A stretch of DNA of 64,000 nucleotides from the NCBI RefSeq assembly GCF_014196255.1, contig NZ_JACIDH010000007.1, positions 91,884-155,883 of the forward strand, written 5' to 3'. Origin of the DNA: Sphingomonas pseudosanguinis (GTDB taxonomy: Bacteria; Pseudomonadota; Alphaproteobacteria; Sphingomonadales; Sphingomonadaceae). The notes below the pieces were generated by a model. That model was given only the letters and a program-made list of their open reading frames with translations, did no database searches and was not told the DNA's origin. Position 1 is the first letter of the stretch, and each line of letters opens with the position of its first letter. Below are positions 53,022-62,228 of this stretch, piece after piece. The translations under genes and the position numbers were made by a program.

Positions 53022-53545
53022 CGCGCCGCCGCCACGTCGCGGACGATCTGGTCGACCTGATCGGCACGGATGTCGCCGATATATTGCCGCACGATCCGCC
53101 CGCGTCCGTCGATCAGGAAGGTCTCCGGCACGCCTGACGAGCCGAGCGACAATTGCACCCGGCTGCGGCTGTCATCGCCGATCCGGTCATAGGGATCGCC
53201 ATTGCGGCGGAGGAAGGCGACGACCGCCGGCCCCTTGTCATGGATCGCGATGGCGTCGATCGGAATGCCGCGCGCCTTCAACCGCATCAGCTGCGGCGCC
53301 TCGGCGATGCAGGGGATGCACCAGCTGGCGAAGACGTTGAGCAGGTGGGGGGTGCCACGCCCGAAATCGGTGCTCGCCAGCCCGGATTTGCCCGGCACCA
53401 TCGGCTCCAGCTCGAAGCTCGGCAGCGGCTTGTCGACCAGCGTCGAGTGCACCGCCGTGTCGGCCGGGCGCATCAGTCCGGCCGCGACGACCGCAAACAG
53501 CGCGCCGAACACGGCCAGCGGCGCCCAGATCAACCAACGCTTCAT
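53018..53545 (-). CDS. ccmG: Thiol:disulfide interchange protein CcmG/DsbE
   Basis: This membrane-anchored periplasmic thioredoxin keeps apocytochrome cysteines reduced. The 175-residue product has an N-terminal transmembrane anchor (about 5-24), a thioredoxin fold with active site ASWCIPCIAEAPQL (CxxC at about 77-80) and the cis-proline region SGVPETFLID. It overlaps ccmF and ccmH by 4 bases each. Confidence 0.95.
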   Translation of the reverse strand: MKRWLIWAPLAVFGALFAVVAAGLMRPADTAVHSTLVDKPLPSFELEPMVPGKSGLASTDFGRGTPHLLNVFASWCIPCIAEAPQLMRLKARGIPIDAIAIHDKGPAVVAFLRRNGDPYDRIGDDSRSRVQLSLGSSGVPETFLIDGRGRIVRQYIGDIRADQVDQIVRDVAAAR

Positions 53546-55476
53546 CCCCAAAGGGCCTCCCGCCGTCGCTGCTGCCATGCCTTCCACCAGCGCCCGACCA
53601 GCGCCAGCGCGCCGCCGAGCGCGACCAGGATGCCGCCGAACCAGATCAGCGTCACGAACGGCTTCCACCACAGCCGCAGCTGCCAGCGACCGGTCGCGGC
53701 ATCCTGCTGCCCCAGTACGGTGTAGAGCTGTCCGTCCCAACCGGTCGCGATCGCGCTCTCGCTGGTCGTCGTCGGCGGATCGGTGAAGAATCGCTGCTGC
53801 GGGCGCAAGACGGTGCCCACACCGTCGCGGGTCGCGGTCAGTCGCGCCTCCAGCGCCGACCAGTTCGGCCCGACATTGGGATAGATGCGGTTCAGCTCGA
53901 CCCGCCACGGCCCGACGATGGTCGCCTGTCCCGGATAGAGCGCGACCAGCCGCTCGGCGGTGAAGGCGCTGTCACAGGCCATGCCGATCAGGCTGACGCC
54001 GATACCCGCATGCGCGACCACCATGCCCCAGATGGGCAGCGGGGTGCGCCGCCAGTTGCGCTGCGTCATCGGCAGGACGCTGGCGACGATCAGCCCGACA
54101 CCGAAGGACAGGCCCAGGAGCGGTAACACGCCCATGCCACCGCTCAGCGTCAGAACGAGCGCGAAACTGCCCGCCGCCGCGACCATCGGCCACAGCATGC
54201 GGATCAGCACCGCCTCGGCCTGATCCCGCCGCCAGCGCAGCATCGGCCCGACCGCCATCACCGCGACCAGCACCAGCGCGATCGGTCCGGCGGCGGCGTG
54301 GAAGAAGGGCGGGCCGACCGACAGCCGCACGCCGAACCCGGCCGCGATCAGCGGATAGAGCGTGCCGATCAGAACGATCCCCAGGATCACCGACAGCAGC
54401 AGATTGTTGACGACCAGCCCGCCCTCGCGGCTGACGAAGGTGAAGCTCCGGCCCGCGCGCACCTGCCCGATCCGCGCGCCGAACAGCGCCAGCGCGCCAC
54501 CGATATAGAGCGCCAGCAACGCCAGGATGAACGCCCCGCGCCGGGGATCGACCGCGAAGGCATGGACGCTGGTTAGGATGCCCGACCGGACCAGGAAGGT
54601 GCCGATCATCGACATCGAAAAGGCGACCACGGCCAGCATCACCGTCCAGGCGCGCAGGCCATCACGCGCCGCCAGCACGTTGACCGAGTGGAGAAGCGCG
54701 GTCGCCGCCAGCCAGGGCATCAGCGACGCATTCTCGACCGGGTCCCAGAACCACCAGCCGCCCCAACCCAGCTCATAATAAGCCCAATAGGACCCCGCCG
54801 TGATGCCGATGGTCAGCAGCACCCAGGCGCCCAGCACCCAGGGCCGCATCGCACGGGCGAAAGCCGGCCCCACCTGCCCCGTCACCAGCGCGCCGACCGC
54901 GAAGGAGAAGGCCACCGACAGGCCGACATAGCCGGCGTAGAGCGTCGGCGGGTGGAAGGCGAGGCCGGGGTCCTGCAACAACGGGTTCAGCCCCTGCCCC
55001 TCAATTGGTGCCGGGTTCAGCCGCGCGAACGGGTTGGAGGCGAAGAGCAGGAAACCATAGAATCCGAGCGCGATCGCGCCCTGCGCCGCCAGCGTCGCGA
55101 CATGGGTCGGCCGGTCGAGCGCCCGCTCTTTCCACGCGACCAGCGCCCCGCCCGCGCCCAGGATCGTGACCCAGAGCAGCATCGACCCTTCGTGATTGCC
55201 CCAGGCGCCGGCGAATTTGTAGATCCAGGGTTTGGCCGAATGGCTGTTCTCGGCGACCAGCGCGACCGACAGATCGGTGGCCAGGAACACCGCGATCAGC
55301 GCGCCCATCGCGATGGCGACAAGCGCGCCCTGCACGATCGCGACCGGGCCGATCGCCGCCATCGCCTGCTCGCCCGCCGCGTGCCTATGCCGCAGGGCCA
55401 GCACGCCGAGCAACAGCTGCAACCCCGCCAGCGTCGCGGCGAACCATAGCGCGGCCAAGCCCCCTTCCGCGATCAC
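53542..55476 (-). CDS. ccmF: Heme lyase CcmF
   Basis: CcmF, with CcmH/CcmI, ligates heme to apocytochrome c. The 644-residue polytopic protein has about 14-15 hydrophobic segments, the tryptophan-rich heme-handling motif GWGGWWFWDPVENASLMPW (about 230-248) and conserved histidines around it. A large C-terminal periplasmic loop (about 480-600) precedes the last helix. Start and stop overlap ccmE and ccmG. Confidence 0.97.
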   Translation of the reverse strand: MIAEGGLAALWFAATLAGLQLLLGVLALRHRHAAGEQAMAAIGPVAIVQGALVAIAMGALIAVFLATDLSVALVAENSHSAKPWIYKFAGAWGNHEGSMLLWVTILGAGGALVAWKERALDRPTHVATLAAQGAIALGFYGFLLFASNPFARLNPAPIEGQGLNPLLQDPGLAFHPPTLYAGYVGLSVAFSFAVGALVTGQVGPAFARAMRPWVLGAWVLLTIGITAGSYWAYYELGWGGWWFWDPVENASLMPWLAATALLHSVNVLAARDGLRAWTVMLAVVAFSMSMIGTFLVRSGILTSVHAFAVDPRRGAFILALLALYIGGALALFGARIGQVRAGRSFTFVSREGGLVVNNLLLSVILGIVLIGTLYPLIAAGFGVRLSVGPPFFHAAAGPIALVLVAVMAVGPMLRWRRDQAEAVLIRMLWPMVAAAGSFALVLTLSGGMGVLPLLGLSFGVGLIVASVLPMTQRNWRRTPLPIWGMVVAHAGIGVSLIGMACDSAFTAERLVALYPGQATIVGPWRVELNRIYPNVGPNWSALEARLTATRDGVGTVLRPQQRFFTDPPTTTSESAIATGWDGQLYTVLGQQDAATGRWQLRLWWKPFVTLIWFGGILVALGGALALVGRWWKAWQQRRREALWG

Positions 55477-55907
55477 GGTTTCAGGCTCCGGCTCTCATGC
55501 ATATTGCCCGCCATTTCGGGGGGCATGTATTTCTCGTCATGCTTGGCGAGCAGGTTGTTGGCGACGAAGCGGCCATCGGGCTGGAACTGCCCCTCGGCCA
55601 CCACGCCCGATTTCTCGCGGAACAGGTCCGGCGTGATCCCGGCGAAAGTGACGGGCGTCGTCGCCTTGCCGTCGGTCACCACGAAGCGCACCGTCACGCC
55701 GTCGGGCGCGCGCCGGACCGACCCCGCCTCGACCATCCCGCCCAGCCGCACCGCGCGGCCCAGCGGCAACCCTTGCGCCTTCGCATCGGAGGGGGTGTAG
55801 AAGAACGCGGCCTGATCCTTCATCGCCGACATGGCGAGCAGCACCGCCGCGACGATCGCGGCCAGCGCCAGCAGCACCAGCGTGAGACGTTGGGATTTGG
55901 GCGTCAT
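55473..55907 (-). CDS. ccmE: Heme chaperone CcmE
   Basis: CcmE covalently carries heme from CcmC to CcmF. The 144-residue product has an N-terminal anchor (about 8-28), an OB-fold beta-barrel (RLGGMVEAGSVRRAPDGVTVRFVVTDG, VTFAGITPDLFREKSGVVAEG) and the heme-binding histidine motif AKHDEKYMPPEM near the C-terminus. The chosen ATG overlaps the ccmD stop. Confidence 0.96.
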   Translation of the reverse strand: MTPKSQRLTLVLLALAAIVAAVLLAMSAMKDQAAFFYTPSDAKAQGLPLGRAVRLGGMVEAGSVRRAPDGVTVRFVVTDGKATTPVTFAGITPDLFREKSGVVAEGQFQPDGRFVANNLLAKHDEKYMPPEMAGNMHESRSLKP

Positions 55908-56008
55908 TTCTCGGCGCGCTTCATCGCCAGATAGCTGATCGCCAGCAGCAGCCCGGTGCCGCCCAGCATGACGGCGTAGGCGGCCGCGACGAAGCTCCAC
56001 TGGCTCAT
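55904..56008 (-). CDS. ccmD: Heme exporter accessory protein CcmD (34 residues)
   Basis: A short frame lies exactly between ccmC and ccmE with ATGA overlaps at both ends. It reads MSQWSFVAAAYAVMLGGTGL, then continues LLLAISYLAMKRAEK. One transmembrane helix with a short basic cytoplasmic tail is the CcmD pattern. CcmD helps release CcmE-heme from CcmABC. Small size, topology and position make the call firm despite the length. Confidence 0.9.
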   Translation of the reverse strand: MSQWSFVAAAYAVMLGGTGLLLAISYLAMKRAEK

Positions 56009-56730
56009 GCGCGCGCCATCCGTCGCATCCGCGCCTCGGCCTTAGCCAGGGCGAGCAGGGTCCGCATCCGCATCAGCACGATGGCGGCAAAGAGCAGGGT
56101 GAAGCCCGACAGCATGATCGGCAGCGGCCAGAGCAGCGATCCCGCGATGCTCGATCCCGTCAGCCCGATCGACTGGCCCTGATGCAGCGTGTTCCACCAC
56201 ACCACCGAATAGCGGATGACCGGTAAGAGCGCGGTGCCCGCCAATCCGTACAGCGCCGGAATCCGGCCATCGCCACCGCGATCGGCATCGGCCCGGGCGA
56301 GCGCGATATAACCCAGATAGACGAACAGCAGCAGCAGCATCGAGGTCAGCCGCCCGTCCCATTGCCACCACGTCCCCCAGGTCGGCCGCCCCCAGATCGA
56401 TCCCGTCGCCAGACAGAGACCGGCAAAGACCGCCCCCGGCCAGGCGATGGCGCGGCCCGCGACCTGCGCCAGCGGATGGCGCCAGACGATCAGCGACAGG
56501 CTGGCCACCGCGATCCCGCTCCACCCCGCCATGCCCAGCCAGGCGGCGGGCACATGGATGTAGAGGATGCGCACCGTCTCGCCCTGCAAATAATCGGGCG
56601 GCGTCTGGCTCAACCCCGCCCAGGCGCCGATGGCGACCAGCACCAGCCCCAGACCCAGGCATATCCCGGTCAGCGGACGAGCGATCTTCAGAAAACGCGC
56701 AGGATTCGCAAGGGTGTGCAGGGTGGCCAC
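56005..56730 (-). CDS. ccmC: Heme exporter protein CcmC
   Basis: CcmC loads heme onto CcmE. The 241-residue protein has six hydrophobic segments and the tryptophan-rich motif WGTWWQWDGRLTSMLLLLF (about 121-139). Flanking conserved histidines lie in LYIHVPAAWLG and SVVWWNTLHQG. It is the first ccm gene here. ccmA and ccmB, encoding the ABC transporter, are not adjacent and must lie elsewhere if present. Confidence 0.96.
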   Translation of the reverse strand: MATLHTLANPARFLKIARPLTGICLGLGLVLVAIGAWAGLSQTPPDYLQGETVRILYIHVPAAWLGMAGWSGIAVASLSLIVWRHPLAQVAGRAIAWPGAVFAGLCLATGSIWGRPTWGTWWQWDGRLTSMLLLLFVYLGYIALARADADRGGDGRIPALYGLAGTALLPVIRYSVVWWNTLHQGQSIGLTGSSIAGSLLWPLPIMLSGFTLLFAAIVLMRMRTLLALAKAEARMRRMARA

Positions 56731-57176
56731 GATGACGTGACTGTAAGGGGGTTTTTCGGCGACGTCATCCGCCTTCTCCCTCCTTCTTTAAGCCCCTCCC
56801 GTAAACGGGAGGGGTTTGCGGAGGGCACGGTGTCTCATAGAGAGCATCGCTCGTGGCCTACCCTCCCCCATCCCCTCCCGCCTGCGGGAGGGGCGTGAGA
56901 CTCATGGAGGGCGGAGGCTGTTACCGCCTTGGTTGGTCCTATCGCTATGGCTCTCGATCAGGAGACCCCAAAGGGACCATCGCCGCATCATCTGGAGGGG
57001 GTTTGGGGAGGGCACGGTGTCTCACCGAGATCGTCGCCTGCGGCCTGCCCTCCCCCATCCCCCCCGCCTGCGGGAGGGGCGTGAGACTCATCGGCGAATG
57101 GACCCGTTGATGCCTTGATTCGTCTTATCGTCACGACCCTCGATCAGGGGGCTCCAAAGGGGACCATCACCACATC
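56731..57176. repeat. Divergent intergenic region containing a ~184-bp tandem duplication
   Basis: Two related units, about 56809-56990 and 56994-57177, share in order GGAGGG(G)TTTG-GGAGGGCACGGTGTCTCA, CCTCCCCCATCCC, the hairpin CCGCCTGCGGGAGGGGCGTGAGACTCAT, CTCGATCAGG and CCAAAGGG(G)ACCATC-CC-CATCAT. The second unit ends on the ATG of the TonB receptor gene. It also contains GTAAACGGGAGGGG hairpins. No coding frame is supported. Confidence 0.75.
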
Positions 57177-59249
57177 ATGCCCACATCCCACCGCCTGCCG
57201 CTGCTCGCCATCGCGCTCGTCACACCCACCGCCCTGTCCGCCCAGGTCGGCGAACCCCAATCCGCCACCATCACCGTCACCGGCCGGGGCCTTGCCGACC
57301 AACCCGGCGAGCGCGCGCTCGACGTCGTGACGATCGACCGCGACCGTATCACGCAGAACGCCTCGCAACGGCTGGAGAACGTCCTCGCCGACGTCGCCGG
57401 GCTTCAGCAATTCCGCCGCTCGGACAGCCGCTCGGCGCATCCGACCTCGCAGGGGATCACGCTGCGGGGCTTGGGCGGCAATGCGTCGAGCCGCGCGCTG
57501 CTGGTACTGGACGGCGTGCCGCAGGCCGACCCCTTTGGCGGCTGGGTGGTGTTCCCCGCTTATGCCACCGGGCGGCTGGGCCGCATCCGCGTGACGCGCG
57601 GTGGCGGGTCGGGCTTTTGGGGGCCGGGCGCGCTGGCAGGCACGATCGAGATGGATAGCGCCACCCCCGACCAGCTCTCCCCGCTCGATCTGGCGGTCGC
57701 CTATGGCAGCCGCCAGTCGGTCGATGCGCAAGGGTCGGCTTCACTGGTGCGGGACGGCGGCTTCCTGACCATGTCGGGGGCCTATGCGCGCGGTGACGGC
57801 TTCATTCCGATCGTCGCGGGCCAGCGCGGCCCCGTCGACCGCCCCGCGCCTTACGAGCAATATTCGGGCGCGGCGCGCGGTGTCGTCGGGATCGCACCGT
57901 CGACCGAATTGCAGATGACCCTCGCCGCGTTCCACGATGCGCGCGAGCGGGGGACAGACTTCACCGACAATCGCTCGGAGGGCGCCGATGCCAGCATCCG
58001 CCTGGTCGGGCGCGGCGCATGGGGCTGGTCGGCGCTGGGTTATATCCAGACGCGACAATTCGCCTCGCGCTATGCCAGCGTCAACGCCGCGCGGACGGCG
58101 GCGACGCTGACGCTCGACCAGTATAATGTCCCCGCCACCGGGCTGGGCGCGCGGGTCGAGGTGTCGCCGCCGCTCGGCGACTCGGTGACGCTGCGGCTGG
58201 GTGGCGACATTCGCGACACCAGCGGACGGACGCAGGAGCTGTACACCTATGTCAACGGCCTGCCGACCCGCCGGCGCGAGGCGGGCGGCGCGACGCGAAC
58301 CATGGGGCTGTTCGCGGATGGCAGCGCGGCGTTCGGCATCGCGACGCTGACGGCGGCGGCGCGGGTCGATGACTGGCGCATCCGCAACGGCCGGCTGGAC
58401 GAATCCGCGCTGGCGAGCGGTGCGGTGCTGACCGACACGGATTTTCCAGACCGGTCGGGGCAGGAATTTACGGGCCGCGTCGGGCTGGCCGTCCGTCCGG
58501 TCGCGCCGCTCTCGCTGCGCGCCGCCGCCTATCGCGGATGGCGGCTGCCAACGCTCAACGAGCTGTACCGGCCCTTCCGTGCGGGTGCCGATGCGACCGC
58601 CGCCAATGCCGGGCTGAACCCGGAACGGGTCAAGGGGGTCGAGGGCGGCTTCGACCTGACGCCGGCGGCTGGGCTGCGCCTGTCGGGCACCTATTTCGTC
58701 AACCGGCTGACCGATGCCATCGCCAATGTGACGATCGGCCGGGGGCCGGGGACCTTCCCCGGCGTCGGCTTCGTCGCCGCCAATGGCGTGTACCGGATGC
58801 GGCGCAATCTGGATGCGATCCGCGCCGAGGGGTTCGAACTGGATGCGAACTGGACGCTGGGACCGATCCAGGCGCGCGGCTCGTGGTCGCGGACGAATGC
58901 GCGGGTTCGCGCCTCGGGTGCCGCCGCCGCGCTCGCCGGCCTGCGCCCGGCTCAGACGCCGCGTGATCAACTGTCGGCGACGCTGGGGGTGGAACGGCGC
59001 GACGCGGCGCTCAGCGGCACGGTGCGGCATATCGGCCGTCAGTTCGAGGATGACCAGAACAGCCGCACGCTGGCGCCCGCGACGACCTTCGACGCCTATG
59101 CGGCGGTGCCGATCCTGACCCGCTGGCTGATCGAGGCACGGGCGGAGAACCTCGCCGATGCGCGGGTGGAGGCGGCGTATAGCGGTGCGGGATTGATCGA
59201 GCGGGCGACGCCGCGGACCTTGTGGATCGGGGTGCGGACGCGGTTGTGA
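57177..59249 (+). CDS. TonB-dependent outer-membrane receptor
   Basis: The 690-residue protein has a signal peptide (to about 22, TALSAQ) and a plug domain with RLENVLADVAGLQQFRRSDSRSAHPTSQ, ITLRGLGGNASSRALLVLDGVPQADPFGGW and VTRGGGSGFWGPGALAGTIEM. A 22-strand-type beta-barrel follows to the C-terminus, ending in an aromatic/basic strand (TLWIGVRTRL). It imports an unknown ligand such as a siderophore, cobalamin or glycan across the outer membrane. The ribosome site is weak (AAAGGGG about 14 bases upstream). No dedicated permease genes adjoin it. Confidence 0.93.
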   Translation: MPTSHRLPLLAIALVTPTALSAQVGEPQSATITVTGRGLADQPGERALDVVTIDRDRITQNASQRLENVLADVAGLQQFRRSDSRSAHPTSQGITLRGLGGNASSRALLVLDGVPQADPFGGWVVFPAYATGRLGRIRVTRGGGSGFWGPGALAGTIEMDSATPDQLSPLDLAVAYGSRQSVDAQGSASLVRDGGFLTMSGAYARGDGFIPIVAGQRGPVDRPAPYEQYSGAARGVVGIAPSTELQMTLAAFHDARERGTDFTDNRSEGADASIRLVGRGAWGWSALGYIQTRQFASRYASVNAARTAATLTLDQYNVPATGLGARVEVSPPLGDSVTLRLGGDIRDTSGRTQELYTYVNGLPTRRREAGGATRTMGLFADGSAAFGIATLTAAARVDDWRIRNGRLDESALASGAVLTDTDFPDRSGQEFTGRVGLAVRPVAPLSLRAAAYRGWRLPTLNELYRPFRAGADATAANAGLNPERVKGVEGGFDLTPAAGLRLSGTYFVNRLTDAIANVTIGRGPGTFPGVGFVAANGVYRMRRNLDAIRAEGFELDANWTLGPIQARGSWSRTNARVRASGAAAALAGLRPAQTPRDQLSATLGVERRDAALSGTVRHIGRQFEDDQNSRTLAPATTFDAYAAVPILTRWLIEARAENLADARVEAAYSGAGLIERATPRTLWIGVRTRL

Positions 59250-59259
59250 GCGATGGGGC

Positions 59260-59341
59260 GTGCACTTCGACTTCGCTCAGTGCGAACGGGGTTTGGTACT
59301 GAACCTCAACCTCCGTTCAGCCTGAGCTTAGTCGAAGGCCA
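59260..59341. repeat. Inverted pair of the dispersed repeat between receptor and maoC genes
   Basis: The copy at 59260-59290 is the variant GTGCACTTCGACTTCGCTCAGTGCGAACGG; the reverse copy at 59312-59341 is the common GGCC type. The pair lies 21 bases apart between convergent genes and can form a hairpin. Confidence 0.8.
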
Positions 59342-59358
59342 TGTCCTGCCCTCGCCTC

Positions 59359-59808
59359 CTACCCCCGCTTCTTGACCAACGCGGTCCGCAGACACCGGCA
59401 CACCACCTCTCCCCGCTGGTTCAGCGCCTCATGCCGGAACGTCACCAGCCCCGCGCCCGGCCGCGACTTGCTTGTCCGCAAGGCCGTCACCTCGCTCGTC
59501 GCACGCAGCGTGTCGCCCAGGAACACCGGCGCGGGCATGACCAGTTCGTCATAGCCGAGGTTCGCCACCAGTGTCCCCAGCGTCGTCTCCCCGACCGACA
59601 GCCCGACCATCAGCGAGAAGGTGAAGGTGCCGTTGACGAGAATCTGCCCGAACTCGCTCGCCTTCGCCGCCTCGGCATCGATGTGCAGCGGTTGCGGATT
59701 ATGGGTCATGGTCGAGAAGAGCAGGTTGTCCGTCTCGGTCACGGTACGGCGTATGGGGTGGTCGATCCGGTCGCCGATCGTCCAGTCGTCGAAGAAGCGC
59801 CCGCTCAT
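59359..59808 (-). CDS. MaoC-like (R)-hydratase/dehydratase
   Basis: The 149-residue hotdog-fold protein begins [47 protein letters not shown]. The catalytic Asp/His pair of MaoC hydratases (T-x-T-x-x-D ... N-x-x-P-x-H) is present. It overlaps the biotin carboxylase gene by ATGA and probably acts on an enoyl-CoA in the same branched-chain pathway, although that substrate link is inferred from position. Confidence 0.88.
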   Translation of the reverse strand: MSGRFFDDWTIGDRIDHPIRRTVTETDNLLFSTMTHNPQPLHIDAEAAKASEFGQILVNGTFTFSLMVGLSVGETTLGTLVANLGYDELVMPAPVFLGDTLRATSEVTALRTSKSRPGAGLVTFRHEALNQRGEVVCRCLRTALVKKRG

Positions 59809-61658
59809 GCCGCGTCCTTCGCGACGATGCGGACCAGCGCGATCCCCTCCGCCACCTGCCCACCGGTCTCGGCCTTCAGGTCGGCGACGACGCCGTCGAA
59901 CGGCGCGGTCAGGACATGCTCCATCTTCATCGCCTCCAACGTGACGAGCGGCTGGCCGGCGTTGACTGCCTGCCCTTCGGTCACGGCGACCGCGATGATC
60001 CGGCCGGGCATGGGCGACAGGATCGCGCCGTCCCCCGCCCCGCCCGCCGCCAGCCCATCGGCGCGCCAGCGGGTGAAGGACCAGCTTTGTCCACCCTCCG
60101 AGATCAGCACCGCGTCGGTCGGCGACGGAGGCACATCGCCCGCGTGCGCAAAATCGACCGTGATGGCGCGCCCGTCGAGCAGGAAGCGCGCGCTCCGCCG
60201 GGGTGCGGCGTTCAGGCGGAAGCCTGACAGCGCGTCCTGCCCGATCAGCGCGGCGGCGGCCTCGGCCAGCGCCTCTTCGGACGGCTCGGTCGGTGGCATC
60301 AGCGCCTCGCCCTCGCGTGCGATCAGCCCGGTATCGACCTGGCCGCTGGCGAAATCGGGATGATCAAGCGCCTCGACCAGAAAGCCCGCATTGGTGCGCA
60401 CCGGCCAGATCACCGTCTCGTCCAGCGCATCGGCCAAGGCCTCGCGCGCCGCCTCGCGGGTGTCGGCATGCGCGATGACCTTGGCGATCATCGGGTCGTA
60501 CCAAGGGGTGATCTCCGCGCCCTCCTCGACCCCGGTGTCTATGCGGATCGCGGGATCGTCGCCGAGGTCGAACACCTCCAGCGTGCCGATCGCGGGCAGG
60601 AAGCCCTTGGCCGGGTCCTCGGCATAAAGCCGCGCTTCGATCGCGTGGCCGTCGATGGTGAGGTCGCCTTGCGTGATTGGCAAAGGCTCGCCCGCCGCGA
60701 CACGCAACTGCCATTCAACCAGATCGACGCCGGTGATCGCCTCGGTGACGGGATGCTCGACCTGGAGCCGGGTGTTCATTTCCATGAACCAGACGCGGTC
60801 AGCGCGAAGTCCTTCCGAGGCATCGGCGATGAACTCGATGGTGCCCGCGCCGACATAGTCCACCGCCTGCGCCGCGCGGACGGCAGCGCCACATACGGCG
60901 TCGCGGGTGGCATCATCCATGCCCGGTGCGGGGGCTTCCTCGATCACCTTCTGGTGGCGGCGTTGCAGCGAACAGTCGCGCTCGAACAGATGCAACACCT
61001 GCCCATGGCGATCGCCGAAGACCTGCACCTCGATATGGCGGGGCGAGAGGATGTATTTTTCGATCAGCACGCGGTCATCGCCGAACGAGGCCGCCGCCTC
61101 GCGACGGCAGGAGGCCAGCGCCTCGGCGAAGGCGGCGGGATCGTCGACGCGGCGCATCCCCTTGCCACCGCCGCCCGCGACCGCCTTGATCAGCACGGGA
61201 TAGCCGACCGCATCCGCCTCGGCGGCAAGGCGGTCGGGGGACTGGTCCTCGCCCAGATAGCCGGGCGTGACGGGCACACCGGCGGCGATCATCCGCGTCT
61301 TGGCCGCATCCTTCAGGCCCATGGCACGGATGCTGTCGGGGTTGGGGCCGACCCAGATCAGCCCGGCGGCGATCACGCTTTCGGCGAACTCGGCATTTTC
61401 CGACAGGAAGCCATAGCCGGGATGGATCGCCTCCGCCCCACTTTCGCGCGCGGCGTCCAAGATGCGCGCCGCATCGAGGTAGCTTTCACGCGCCGGGGCC
61501 GGCCCGATCAGGATGGCCTCGTCGGCCATGCGGACATGGAGCGCACGCGCATCGGCCTCGGAATAGACCGCGACGGTGCGCAGGCCCATCTCGCGCGCGG
61601 TGCGGATGATACGGCAGGCGATCTCGCCGCGATTGGCGATGAGGAGGGAATCAAACAT
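59805..61658 (-). CDS. mccA: Biotin-containing carboxylase subunit, probably methylcrotonyl-CoA carboxylase alpha
   Basis: The 617-residue protein starts [21 protein letters not shown]. It has the biotin carboxylase ATP-grasp domain ([64 protein letters not shown]). A linker domain and a C-terminal biotinyl domain with the biotinylated lysine in LEAMKMEHV follow. Its partner carboxyltransferase lies upstream with methylcrotonyl-type features, so a leucine-degradation role is inferred; propionyl- or geranyl-CoA carboxylase are alternatives. Confidence 0.9.
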   Translation of the reverse strand: MFDSLLIANRGEIACRIIRTAREMGLRTVAVYSEADARALHVRMADEAILIGPAPARESYLDAARILDAARESGAEAIHPGYGFLSENAEFAESVIAAGLIWVGPNPDSIRAMGLKDAAKTRMIAAGVPVTPGYLGEDQSPDRLAAEADAVGYPVLIKAVAGGGGKGMRRVDDPAAFAEALASCRREAAASFGDDRVLIEKYILSPRHIEVQVFGDRHGQVLHLFERDCSLQRRHQKVIEEAPAPGMDDATRDAVCGAAVRAAQAVDYVGAGTIEFIADASEGLRADRVWFMEMNTRLQVEHPVTEAITGVDLVEWQLRVAAGEPLPITQGDLTIDGHAIEARLYAEDPAKGFLPAIGTLEVFDLGDDPAIRIDTGVEEGAEITPWYDPMIAKVIAHADTREAAREALADALDETVIWPVRTNAGFLVEALDHPDFASGQVDTGLIAREGEALMPPTEPSEEALAEAAAALIGQDALSGFRLNAAPRRSARFLLDGRAITVDFAHAGDVPPSPTDAVLISEGGQSWSFTRWRADGLAAGGAGDGAILSPMPGRIIAVAVTEGQAVNAGQPLVTLEAMKMEHVLTAPFDGVVADLKAETGGQVAEGIALVRIVAKDAA

Positions 61659-61674
61659 GGGTTTCAACCTCATT

Positions 61675-61727
61675 CCTCCCCAAGCTATGCTTGGGGAGGG
61701 GGACCATGCGGAGCATGGTGGAGGGGC
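61675..61727. repeat. CCTCCCC-palindrome element upstream of the DUF559 gene
   Basis: The palindrome CCTCCCCAAGC/GCTTGGGGAGG (61675-61699) is followed by a second hairpin ACCATGC/GCATGGT and GGAGGGGC. Its forward orientation matches copies at 62160 and 63832. It lies between mccA and the DUF559 start. Confidence 0.8.
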
Positions 61728-61728
61728 A

Positions 61729-62145
61729 ATGGGGATACCGACGAAGCCCGGCAGGACGGTGCGACGCGCAAGGGGATTGCGGCGCGAGATGACGCTGCCC
61801 GAGGTGATTCTTTGGGGCGTCCTTCGCGAACGAACCGAGGGGTTGCGGTTTCGGCGGCAGCATCCGGCGGGGGCGTATGTGCTGGACTTTTACTGCCCGG
61901 CGGCTCGGTTGGCGGTGGAAGTGGATGGCGAGGTTCATGGGCGCGCGGATCGGCCCGAGCGCGATGCGCGGCGCGATGCCTTTTTGGCGGAGCATGGTGT
62001 CGCGGTAGTGCGAATCCCTGCCCGCGACGTGCTTCGCGATCTGGACAATGTCGTCCGTTACATCGTTGCGCAGGCTCGCGACCGTGTGCCCCTCCACCGT
62101 CCTTCGGACGGTCCCCCTCCCCAAGTGAAACTTGGGGAGGAATAA
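61729..62145 (+). CDS. DUF559 (Vsr-like endonuclease fold) protein
   Basis: The 138-residue product starts MGIPTKPGRTVRRARGLRREMTLPEVILWGVLRERTEGLRFRRQ. It contains the core HPAGAYVLDFYCPAARLAVEVDGEVHG, whose D...E-x-D residues match the PD-(D/E)xK Vsr-like fold of DUF559. ERDARRDAFLAEHGVAVVRIPARDVLRD follows. The last ~20 residues (VPLHRPSDGPPPQVKLGEE) are encoded by an inverted copy of the flanking repeat. It sits against the direction of mccA and mccB. Function is unknown; a nuclease role is a family-based inference. Confidence 0.88.
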   Translation: MGIPTKPGRTVRRARGLRREMTLPEVILWGVLRERTEGLRFRRQHPAGAYVLDFYCPAARLAVEVDGEVHGRADRPERDARRDAFLAEHGVAVVRIPARDVLRDLDNVVRYIVAQARDRVPLHRPSDGPPPQVKLGEE

Positions 62146-62217
62146 GCAGGGTTCTTGAATCCTCCCCAAGCTATGCTTGGGGAGGGGGACCGCCGCGAAG
62201 CGGTGGTGGAGGGGCGT
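62088..62217. repeat. Inverted and direct copies of the CCTCCCC-palindrome element
   Basis: The copy at 62088-62140 is in reverse orientation and encodes the DUF559 C-terminus. A forward copy at 62160-62217 follows 20 bases later and ends at the mccB stop region. Both carry a second hairpin (ACCGTCC/GGACGGT; ACCGCCGC/GCGGTGGT). Confidence 0.85.
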
Positions 62218-62228
62218 CCCCCCGCCCA

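Noticed and set aside
56809..57177. Tandem units considered as a CRISPR or satellite array
   Set aside because: There are only two ~184-base copies with no short repeats or unique spacers of CRISPR size and no cas genes.
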